A stretch of DNA of 64,000 bases from Streptomyces carminius (lineage in GTDB: Bacteria > Actinomycetota > Actinomycetes > Streptomycetales > Streptomycetaceae), in assembly GCF_002794255.1 (NCBI RefSeq), contig NZ_PGGW01000049.1, positions 1-64,000 on the forward strand, read 5' to 3'. This document shows positions 1 to 6,303 of the stretch, piece after piece (the first letter of the stretch is position 1; each line of letters begins with the position of its first letter). A program made the position numbers and the translations under genes. Below the pieces are notes generated by a model that saw only the letters and a list, made by a program, of their open reading frames with translations, was not told where the DNA came from and did no database searches.

Positions 1-138
1 GGCATGAGCCCACTCGCCGGACCAGAACCAGCGAGACCCGCGCTGTTCGCCGAGCAGATCGAGCGGGACTCGGTCACTTCCACTGGGAAAGGACATCTGA
101 GCTGCGGATTCGGCTTGACTTCAACCCGGAAACTTGAT
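1..138 (+). CDS. possible 3' end of an upstream gene (partial)
   Basis: Frame 1 is open from the window edge to a TGA at 136-138, giving about 45 residues without recognisable motif. Third positions are only moderately G/C rich, so the coding call is weak. The stop is followed by the leader element that precedes the next gene. It could equally be non-coding. Confidence 0.3.
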
Positions 139-159
139 TGAATTAGCAGTGTTGGAAGG

Positions 160-226
160 GGGCGGGAATCCCCGACCGGCGCCCGGGCCCACGGGTCCAC
201 ACCGATCAACCTCAACGAAGAAGGAA
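160..226 (+). promoter_or_regulatory. duplicated 5' leader, copy 1
   Basis: The block GGGGCGGGAATCCC (160-173) is followed 37 nt later by CCACACCGATCAACCTCAAC and two further identical bases (197-218), then the GAAGGA ribosome-binding site of the gene at 232. The same two blocks in the same order and with nearly the same spacing precede the methyltransferase gene at 1025. A shared 5' UTR or operator is inferred. Confidence 0.55.
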
Positions 227-231
227 TTGCG

Positions 232-927
232 ATGACCAGCACGCCACGACTCGACCGCATCACGGCCGGCGGGACCAACGAGGTCTTCGACCGCATCCGT
301 CTGGCCGACGGTCACACGCTCAGCCTCAAGACCCGTCCCGGCGCTGACACGGCCGACGAGGTCTTTCTCTTTCCAGGCCTGACCGTCCCCAACACGGAGG
401 CCTGGGAGAACGAGGACCAGTGGGAGGGGTGGCTGACCGGCGGCGACCTCGGCGGGGAACCGCTGTACCTGGACGTCCCGATCGACGCCGTGCGCGACCT
501 GATCCTCCAGCACGGCGGCGAGCACGAGGACCAGGAGAGCGAGGAGCCCGCGCCGGGCACCGAGGAGGCTGCGCCGGACCTGCTGCCTCAGATCGCCTAC
601 CTGCACGGCCGGTTCAAGGACGGTTACACCCCCGACGACGTTCGGAACGTCTTCGAATGCATCTACACGGCGGGCGGCCCGTACCTGGTCTGCGTGTGGG
701 ACTACGCCGACGAATACGGCTTCGGCGGCGACTCGCAGTTCTACGCCGAGGACGAGGACGGCGACCTCTTCGAGGTCCAGCCCGACATCCATCAGTGGCT
801 CAGCGGCCAGCAGGAGACGCCCGGCCGGATGGACACCTGGGTGTGCGCGCCCGTCACCGAGCCGACGGAGTTCCCCGTCGGCGACGACTTCCACAACTAC
901 GCCCGACTCGACCGAACCGGCGGCTGA
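232..927 (+). CDS. hypothetical acidic protein
   Basis: A 231-residue protein I do not recognise. It is strongly acidic, with a Glu/Asp-rich linker around residues 97-115 that separates an N-terminal part (1-95) from a C-terminal part rich in Tyr, Trp and Asp (120-231). No signal peptide or membrane segment is visible. The ATG at 232 sits 6 nt after AAGGA. It is preceded by the same leader as the C5-methyltransferase downstream, so the two genes are probably expressed under the same control; an accessory or anti-restriction role is only a guess from that proximity. Confidence 0.7.
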   Translation: MTSTPRLDRITAGGTNEVFDRIRLADGHTLSLKTRPGADTADEVFLFPGLTVPNTEAWENEDQWEGWLTGGDLGGEPLYLDVPIDAVRDLILQHGGEHEDQESEEPAPGTEEAAPDLLPQIAYLHGRFKDGYTPDDVRNVFECIYTAGGPYLVCVWDYADEYGFGGDSQFYAEDEDGDLFEVQPDIHQWLSGQQETPGRMDTWVCAPVTEPTEFPVGDDFHNYARLDRTGG

Positions 928-951
928 CCGGCCGTCGCTGGCCGGGGGAGC

Positions 952-1018
952 GGGGCGGGAATCCCGCTCCCCCGGCCGGGGCCTCCCAGCCACACCGATC
1001 AACCTCAACGATCAAGGA
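952..1018 (+). promoter_or_regulatory. duplicated 5' leader, copy 2
   Basis: GGGGCGGGAATCCC at 952-965, then after 38 nt the 22-nt block starting CCACACCGATCAACCTCAAC (990-1011) identical to copy 1, followed by the AAGGA ribosome-binding site of the gene at 1025. Confidence 0.55.
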
Positions 1019-1024
1019 CAGGGC

Positions 1025-2698
1025 ATGGAAGACACCTGTATGCGAAGCGGTGCCGACGGCGCTGCGGCGGATGGACAGGGGCGTCCGTACGCGAACGGGT
1101 TCCAGCCGGCCGTCTTCGAGTGGGACGGGTGGACGTGCGCCGACTGCGCCGTGTGCGGCACGGGCGCGGCGTGCGAGGACTGCGCTCAGTGCACCGCGTT
1201 CGCCGCACCGTACCCGCCGCACTGGGCGCGGGACTGGCAGGAGGGCGAGCCGGAGCGCGGCGTGGAGATCTTCGGCGGCCCCGGCGGCATGTCCGCCGGG
1301 CGGGGCCTGGTGGACGGCGGCGGCGACTGGGTGCTCATCGAGTGGAACCGGGACGCCGCGGCGACGGCGCGGGCGGCCGGTCACTGGGTGGTGGAGGCGG
1401 ATGTCAGGACGCTCGACCCCCGCCACCCCGCCTTGCGCTGCACTCGCCGGTTCCACGGCTCTCCGCCGTGCCAGACCCTCTCCGGCGCGGGCAAGCGCGC
1501 AGGGTGGAACGCCGCCGAGATCTCCGAGCTCCAGTCGGTCATGTGGCAGGCGAGCGAGGCCTTCGGCTTCCTGGAAGTGGACGATCTGTGCAGCCTCTAC
1601 GGCGGCCCGCACCACTACTTCGGCGACGTCATCAACGGCATGGAGGACCACCCCGACGCCGACGGCTGGGGCGAGTTCTGCGGCAGCGGCCACCTGCCTC
1701 CCTGTATGACCCCCGCGGACTTCCGCAAGTGGGCGGCGAGCGTGGTCTCCGACGACCGTACGGCGCTGATGGCCGAGATGCTGGTCTGGCCGATGTGCCT
1801 GGTGCAGATCGGCGCCCCGCTGGTGTCCATCACCATGGAGCAGAGCGCGAACCTGCTCAGGCAGAGCCCGGCCTTGGCCGAAGCCATTCAGTCCGAGATC
1901 ACCAGCGTGGAAGGGTTCGGCTGGTCCTGGTGCTCGTGGCAGGTGGCGGACGCGGCCGACTACGGCGCGGCCACGCACCGCGAGCGCGCCTGGATGGTCG
2001 CCACCCGCTACGAGGAGCCCCGCTACGCGGACCACGTGGACGGCGACGAGGCGGCCCGCGCGATGTGGGCGCACGTCCTCAAGCGCACCGGCCGACTGCC
2101 GGACTGGGCGCCGGAACTCGACCGGAGGATCGAGCCCTACCAGGGGCGCCCCGTCCTGCCGACGGTGACCGTCGCGGCCGCGCTCGACCTCCCGGCGGAC
2201 TGGTGGGCCGACACCCGCGGCAAGCGCGGGGTGAACCCCGCCACCGGCAAGCCCCTGGGCGGCGGGTCCTTCCCGCTCAACGAGGTCGGGCAGTGCGTCA
2301 CCGCACCCTGGTACGGCATCAAATTCCGTCCCGCCGACGTTCCCCAGGGCGAAGGCACCGCCAAGATCACTCTGCCCGATCTCGGCGCGCTCGTTGGCTT
2401 CCGCCGCGACTACCCGTGGACCTACATCCCCACCCGCGCGGGCGCCCGGGGCGTGCGGAACATCGCACAGATGATCGCCGACGCGGTGAGTCCGTTCATG
2501 GGCGCGGCCGTCTCCTCCGCCGTCCAGGGCGAGGACTGGTACCGGCCGGTGGCCGCCTACCAGGCAGCGCTCTACCGGCTGGACACGCCAGGCCAGAAAC
2601 CGAGCGACCGCCCCGCCGACGGCGGCCGCCCAGCCCCGCCCGCCCTGCGCACCGCGCGCCGGGAGGTCGAGCAGCTGGAGCTGTTCCCCGCGGCCTGA
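1025..2698 (+). CDS. DNA (cytosine-5) methyltransferase
   Basis: A 557-residue protein with C5-methyltransferase motifs in order: motif I EIFGGPGGMSAG (about 81-92, SAM binding), motif IV SPPC with candidate catalytic Cys149, a variant motif VI in which the usual ENV is MEQS (Glu about 272), and motif VIII HRERAW (about 318-323). The N-terminus (about 37-60) carries a cluster of CxxC pairs that may bind zinc. An insertion of about 100 residues separates motifs IV and VI. It would methylate cytosine using SAM. No restriction endonuclease gene is adjacent, so a solitary or anti-restriction methylase is inferred. ATG at 1025 follows AAGGAC; a second in-frame ATG lies at 1040. Confidence 0.85.
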   Translation: MEDTCMRSGADGAAADGQGRPYANGFQPAVFEWDGWTCADCAVCGTGAACEDCAQCTAFAAPYPPHWARDWQEGEPERGVEIFGGPGGMSAGRGLVDGGGDWVLIEWNRDAAATARAAGHWVVEADVRTLDPRHPALRCTRRFHGSPPCQTLSGAGKRAGWNAAEISELQSVMWQASEAFGFLEVDDLCSLYGGPHHYFGDVINGMEDHPDADGWGEFCGSGHLPPCMTPADFRKWAASVVSDDRTALMAEMLVWPMCLVQIGAPLVSITMEQSANLLRQSPALAEAIQSEITSVEGFGWSWCSWQVADAADYGAATHRERAWMVATRYEEPRYADHVDGDEAARAMWAHVLKRTGRLPDWAPELDRRIEPYQGRPVLPTVTVAAALDLPADWWADTRGKRGVNPATGKPLGGGSFPLNEVGQCVTAPWYGIKFRPADVPQGEGTAKITLPDLGALVGFRRDYPWTYIPTRAGARGVRNIAQMIADAVSPFMGAAVSSAVQGEDWYRPVAAYQAALYRLDTPGQKPSDRPADGGRPAPPALRTARREVEQLELFPAA

Positions 2699-2713
2699 CC
2701 GACGCCCACGGCG

Positions 2714-2756
2714 AAGCCCCGGCGGGCCGCTGATCTCCAGCGGCCCGCCGGGGCTT
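2714..2756 (+). terminator. rho-independent terminator
   Basis: Perfect 19-bp stem (2714-2732 with 2738-2756), 5-nt loop ATCTC, followed by TTCGG, directly downstream of the methyltransferase stop. Confidence 0.85.
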
Positions 2757-2850
2757 TCGGTCTCCTTCGGGTACTCGATTCAGTGACCGGTACTCCCGGA
2801 TGCTCACGCACCGGTACCGTCCTGAGTGCGACGTCAGAACGGAGACCATC

Positions 2851-4074
2851 ATGGCGTACGACGCTGAACATGGCCCGCGCACGTTCGGCCAGCGGGTCCG
2901 GCAGGCACGCGAGCGGCAGGGGAAAACGCGGCCGGTGCTCGCCGGTCTGGTGGGCCGCAGTAGCGAGTGGGTCAAGTCGATCGAGAACGACCGTCTGGCT
3001 ATGCCGCGCCTGCCGCTCCTGCTGCGTCTGGCGGAGGCCCTCGGCGTGGGCGATCTCTCCGAACTCACTGGTGACGAGCGGCTGGCGGCCACCACCTACA
3101 CCAAGGCGGCACATCCCTCGCTGCTGCGGGTGAAGGAGGCGCTGACCGACTACGAGTTGCTGGCCCGCGATGAGGAGCCCGCGCCGGCGGCAGCGCTGGC
3201 GGCCCGGGTCCGGCAGGCCTGGCAGGCCTGGCACGGTTTCGGTGACCACCGCAGCCGTGTGGCCGACATCCTCCCGGCCCTGCTGGCAGATCTCCGGCAC
3301 GCCGCCCGCACACACGAGGGAGTCGAGCGCCGACGGGTCCAGGTGAGTCTCGCGCAGGCCTACCACCTGGCCCAGCTCTACCTCAGCTACCAGCCCGCGC
3401 CGGAGCTGGTGATGCTCACCGGCGACCGGTCCATGACGGCCGCCCAGGACGCCGACAGCCCGCACGCCATCGCCGCCTCGGCGTGGTACCTCAACCACGT
3501 CTACCGCGACGCCGGAGAACGCCACGAGGCCCGCGTGGAACTGGCGATGGACTCCCTCCAGCTGCTCGACGCGGACCGCGGGCACGAGGACATCGCGCTG
3601 GGCGGGCTGCTGCACCTGGCCGCCGCCCTGTCGTACGCGAAGGTGGGGCAGAAGGGCAGCGCCGAGCGGCACTGGGACAAGGCGGATGAGGCCGCCCGCC
3701 GTCTCGGCGACGGCTACGCGCACCCGTGGCTGATCTTCGGCCGGGGCATGGTCGACGCGTACGCGATCACGATGAACACAGATCTGGTCCGGTCCGGCGC
3801 GGCCGTCGACGCGGCCACGCACATCGACCTCGGCGCCATGCAGTCAGCCACCCGCCGCAGCTTCCACCTCGTCGAGACGGCCCGCGCGTACAGCCTGGAG
3901 GGCGAGCCCGTCGCGGTCGTGCACCTGTTGAGGAAGGCCTACGAGGTCAGCCCGGAGACGGCGCGCTTCAACCTGTTCGCCCGGGGCACGGCCGCCGAGT
4001 TGGTGGACAGCGGCGGAGCCCTGGTGCGCGACGACGCGCGTGACCTGGCGCGTCAACTCGGCGTTGCCGCATAG
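2851..4074 (+). CDS. XRE-family transcriptional regulator with TPR-like C-terminus
   Basis: A 407-residue regulator. Residues about 8-68 form an XRE-type helix-turn-helix, including RVRQARERQGKTRPVLAG and LLLRLAEALGVGDLSEL. The rest is helical and Ala/Leu-rich, like the TPR-like sensor half of many Streptomyces regulators of this size. I chose ATG 2851 because GGAG lies 6 nt upstream; an upstream in-frame ATG at 2800 has no such site. The inverted-repeat cluster starting at its stop codon and the RsbW-like ATPase downstream resemble WhiJ/AbaA-type regulatory loci (family knowledge). Its effector is unknown. Confidence 0.85.
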   Translation: MAYDAEHGPRTFGQRVRQARERQGKTRPVLAGLVGRSSEWVKSIENDRLAMPRLPLLLRLAEALGVGDLSELTGDERLAATTYTKAAHPSLLRVKEALTDYELLARDEEPAPAAALAARVRQAWQAWHGFGDHRSRVADILPALLADLRHAARTHEGVERRRVQVSLAQAYHLAQLYLSYQPAPELVMLTGDRSMTAAQDADSPHAIAASAWYLNHVYRDAGERHEARVELAMDSLQLLDADRGHEDIALGGLLHLAAALSYAKVGQKGSAERHWDKADEAARRLGDGYAHPWLIFGRGMVDAYAITMNTDLVRSGAAVDAATHIDLGAMQSATRRSFHLVETARAYSLEGEPVAVVHLLRKAYEVSPETARFNLFARGTAAELVDSGGALVRDDARDLARQLGVAA

Positions 4075-4116
4075 GGGTACAAGCTGTACCCCTTCGAGGG
4101 GTACAGCTTGTACCCC
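4074..4116. repeat. perfect inverted repeat whose arms are themselves palindromes
   Basis: GGGGTACAAGCTGTACCCC (4074-4092) and its exact reverse complement GGGGTACAGCTTGTACCCC (4098-4116) are separated by TTCGA. Each 19-nt arm is also a palindrome, GGGGTACA/TGTACCCC around AGC or GCT. It begins in the stop codon of the regulator gene, about 90 bp before the next gene. It could be a double operator or a terminator. Confidence 0.85.
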
Positions 4117-4122
4117 TCCCGC

Positions 4123-4155
4123 AGGGGGTAGCGACTGTACCTGTCGCTGCCCCCT
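4123..4155. repeat. inverted repeat next to the GGGGTAC repeats
   Basis: AGGGGGTAGCGAC (4123-4135) pairs with GTCGCTGCCCCCT (4143-4155) with one mismatch and a 7-nt loop TGTACCT. It forms the third hairpin of the cluster between the XRE regulator and the ATPase gene. Confidence 0.7.
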
Positions 4156-4205
4156 ACGGCATTTACGGTCGTGGCTTCGATCCACCACCGACCCGAGGTC
4201 TGGCG

Positions 4206-4643
4206 ATGCCCGGCATGACCGCAGTACGGCCCCGCAGAACGGGGCACCCCGGCTACAACGTGACCAAGACGCGCACCCCGCAGACGGCCCAGGACGCCCG
4301 CCGCCTGGCGCGCGTGGCGCTGTGCGCATGGGGGCTGGAGAACGCGGCGGAGACGGCGGCGCTGCTGCTGTCGGAACTGATCGCCAACGCGGTCCGGCAC
4401 GCCTGCGGCCCGTCGATCCGCATCGTCATCGACCGCCCCGCGCAGGACCGGGTCTATGTGGCCGTGGTCGACCGGGCGCCCCGGCAGGTGCCGGAGGTGC
4501 GCGCGCCCGGGCCGGAGGCGGTCAGCGGGCGCGGCCTGGTCCTGGTCGAGGAGCTGGCCGACCGGTGGGGCTGCGAGGTGCTGGGCCCCGTACGGCGGCC
4601 GTGGGGCAAACGCGTATGGGCTGAGATGACGGTGAGCCGATGA
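4206..4643 (+). CDS. RsbW-like ATP-binding protein (GHKL, anti-sigma type)
   Basis: A 145-residue single-domain GHKL ATPase. The N box SELIANAVRHA is at about residues 58-68, and a glycine box SGRGLVLVEELADRWG at about 106-121. Its length matches the anti-sigma-factor-like ATPases common in Streptomyces. It lies downstream of an XRE/TPR regulator, a combination known from WhiJ/AbaA-type loci, so it probably acts in the same regulatory circuit. The ATG at 4206 lacks a strong ribosome-binding site; an alternative ATG is at 4215. Confidence 0.85.
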   Translation: MPGMTAVRPRRTGHPGYNVTKTRTPQTAQDARRLARVALCAWGLENAAETAALLLSELIANAVRHACGPSIRIVIDRPAQDRVYVAVVDRAPRQVPEVRAPGPEAVSGRGLVLVEELADRWGCEVLGPVRRPWGKRVWAEMTVSR

Positions 4644-4834
4644 GCGGGCACGAGGACCTGCCGAGGGTGGGTGATGAGGTGCTGGAGAACCAGGTCCGCG
4701 CGATCGTCACCGACATCCGCAGCGGTGTGATCTGGCTGCGCGCCGCCGGGCGGGAAGAGTGGCCGGCGGAGGACCCGGGGAAGCTGCGGGTGAGGAGAAC
4801 CCGCACCGAACTGATCGCCGCGGGGGAGTTGTGA
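4640..4834 (+). CDS. small hypothetical protein coupled to the ATPase
   Basis: A 64-residue charged protein that starts within the stop codon of the preceding gene (ATGA overlap, 4640-4643), so translation is probably coupled. The sequence (VGDEVLENQVRAIVTDIRSG, then IWLRAAGREEW) suggests a small beta-rich fold. No named family is recognised. Confidence 0.7.
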   Translation: MSGHEDLPRVGDEVLENQVRAIVTDIRSGVIWLRAAGREEWPAEDPGKLRVRRTRTELIAAGEL

Positions 4835-4874
4835 GCACCTGCCGCCGCAGCGGGCCGTAGCCCGCCTCGAACCC

Positions 4875-4906
4875 CGTTGCCCGTGCCGCCCCCGTCACGG
4901 GCAACG
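4875..4906 (+). terminator. hairpin, probable terminator
   Basis: Perfect 11-bp stem CGTTGCCCGTG/CACGGGCAACG with a 10-nt loop, 40 nt after the last gene of the regulatory operon. No T tract follows. Confidence 0.6.
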
Positions 4907-4915
4907 GCTGGAAGC

Positions 4916-4954
4916 GGTGCCCCGGGACCACCCCGTGATGGGTCCCGGGGCACC
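4916..4954 (+). terminator. second hairpin, tandem terminator candidate
   Basis: Perfect 14-bp stem GGTGCCCCGGGACC (4916-4929) with 4941-4954, 11-nt loop. No T tract follows. Together with the hairpin at 4875 it may form a tandem terminator. Confidence 0.6.
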
Positions 4955-5096
4955 GCCGCGCCCCAGAGACTTCCCGGCCTTCCAACCCCCCACCGGGCGG
5001 CAGCCGCACAACCCACCCCGGCGGGTGGCGGGCCCAGGGGCGCCGACCCTTTTTCCTCCCTCCCCGTCAAGGCCCTTTCCCAGGCCGGGGGACGGA

Positions 5097-5178
5097 GTGT
5101 CAAGGTGGAGCGCCCGCACCGCAGACGCGTCGCGAGGAACGAGCGACGCGGCGAGGAGCGGACGTACGACCTTGACAC
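5097..5178. repeat. nested inverted repeats, possible structured RNA or single-strand site
   Basis: Outer arms GTGTCAAGGT (5097-5106) and ACCTTGACAC (5169-5178) are perfect. Inside lies a second perfect hairpin, CGCGTCGC (5126-5133) with GCGACGCG (5143-5150). Both outer arms contain a TTGACA-like sequence on one strand. The 443-bp stretch 4835-5277 shows no convincing gene, only this element and three other hairpins. Confidence 0.6.
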
Positions 5179-5232
5179 GGAGGAGACCGGCCGGACACTG
5201 AATCGGCCGGGGAGGGAAGTCACCAGATGCCA

Positions 5233-5259
5233 AAGGGGCCCCGCGAAGCGGGGCCCCTT
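5233..5259. terminator. terminator, possibly bidirectional
   Basis: Perfect 12-bp stem AAGGGGCCCCGC/GCGGGGCCCCTT with a GAA loop, lying 18 nt beyond the stop of the minus-strand AT-hook gene. Confidence 0.85.
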
Positions 5260-5277
5260 CTCTGCGTCTTGTTGCTG

Positions 5278-5655
5278 TCAGTCGGACAGGTTCCCGGCGG
5301 CCGCGGCCACAGGGCCGCCGGTGTTCTCCTGGGCGGGAATGGCCGGAGCCGGGGCAGTGGTCGCCGAAGTCGCGGCGGCCGCCTTCCTCGTTCCGGAGCG
5401 CCGGGTGCGCGGCCGCCCCTTCGGGCGCTTGGCCGGTTCGTCCGCGCCGAGCGCCTTCAACTCCTCCGCACTCCAGCCCGCCGCTTCCGCGGCCGCGAAG
5501 GCCTTGCCGTACGGCTCATCCAGGGCGGCCAGCTTCCGCTGGAGCTCGCCGCGTTCCTCCAGGATCTGAGCCAGAGGCTCGATGGCCTTTGCCCGGGCCG
5601 CCTGGATCTCTTCCATCCGTCGCAGGATCTCGTCTGCACTCGCCATGCCGGGCAT
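5278..5655 (-). CDS. AT-hook-like coiled-coil protein next to the mobilization genes
   Basis: A protein of about 125 residues. The N-terminal two thirds is helical and charged (DEILRRMEEIQAARAKAIEP and on), consistent with a coiled coil. A basic stretch KRPKGRPRTRRSGTRK near residues 83-98 contains an AT-hook-like GRPR core. An Ala/Pro-rich tail follows. The open frame extends upstream, but residues before the MPGMASADE start look non-coding; the ATG could be 5655 or 5646. It is divergent from mobC across the candidate oriT, so binding there as an accessory relaxosome protein is plausible but unproven. Confidence 0.7.
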   Translation of the reverse strand: MPGMASADEILRRMEEIQAARAKAIEPLAQILEERGELQRKLAALDEPYGKAFAAAEAAGWSAEELKALGADEPAKRPKGRPRTRRSGTRKAAAATSATTAPAPAIPAQENTGGPVAAAAGNLSD

Positions 5656-5783
5656 GGTAGCCGCCCCGGCTCTGGGGCAGGCATTGCGGGATGCCCAATC
5701 GCCGCAGCTCACGAGGGTTTTGACCATCGTCCAGGAACACCCGGCACTTTGATCAGATGCAGTAACCGCCGGAAGCGAGTTAG

Positions 5784-5847
5784 TGCCTAATGGAACATTA
5801 GGCATCGTCATGCGGCGGATCTTGACGCTACGCTGTCCGCCGCATGA
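5784..5847. other. oriT: candidate origin of transfer (oriT)
   Basis: Two perfect inverted repeats lie between the divergent AT-hook gene and mobC: TGCCTAAT/ATTAGGCA (5784-5791, 5797-5804) and TCATGCGGCGGA/TCCGCCGCATGA (5808-5819, 5836-5847). The 16-nt spacer of the second contains ATCTTG (5819-5824), similar to the ATCCTG seen at nic sites of some MOBP relaxases. oriT is often upstream of the mob genes. The nick position is not established. Confidence 0.5.
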
Positions 5848-5892
5848 CGGGGTCCGAGCACGGACCGGAGGCGAGAAGCTACGGGGGTTTTG

Positions 5893-6303
5893 GTGGCTGC
5901 CAAGCAGCGTCCGCGGCGCCGGGAGAGACAAGAAGAGGCGCCACGGAAGCGGCGCGTGAACCTGGCGTTCAACGACGCTGAGCTCGCGATCGTGCAGGAG
6001 GCTGCAAGCCGAGAGAACATGGCGCCCGCCGCATGGGCGGCACGCGCAGCGCTGGCTGTGGCTGCGGAGACTGTGGTGCCGGTGTCAGTCGACGCCAAGG
6101 AGGTACTTCAGGAGTTGATCCAGTCACGCGGTCAGCTGCGGCGTATCGGCAACAACCTCAACCAGGTCGCCCACGTTCTGAATGCCGAGGGTGAGATGAC
6201 CGACGAGCAGGTACAGGCGGTCCTGGCGCGTGTCCAGGCGGCGGTGCGGCGGGTGGATGAGGCCACCGTGCAGCTGATGCGTGAGCGGCGGCCGCGGCTG
6301 TGA
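5893..6303 (+). CDS. mobC: MobC-family relaxosome accessory protein
   Basis: About 136 residues with the MobC signature RRIGNNLNQVAHVLNAEG at about residues 77-94. The Arg/Lys-rich start (RPRRRERQEEAPRKRRVNLA) and following helices suggest an RHH-like DNA-binding half. MobC proteins help the relaxase open oriT DNA. The start is GTG 5893, 5 nt after GGGGG; an in-frame TTG lies at 5890. Its TGA stop overlaps the ATG of the relaxase gene. Confidence 0.85.
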   Translation: MAAKQRPRRRERQEEAPRKRRVNLAFNDAELAIVQEAASRENMAPAAWAARAALAVAAETVVPVSVDAKEVLQELIQSRGQLRRIGNNLNQVAHVLNAEGEMTDEQVQAVLARVQAAVRRVDEATVQLMRERRPRL

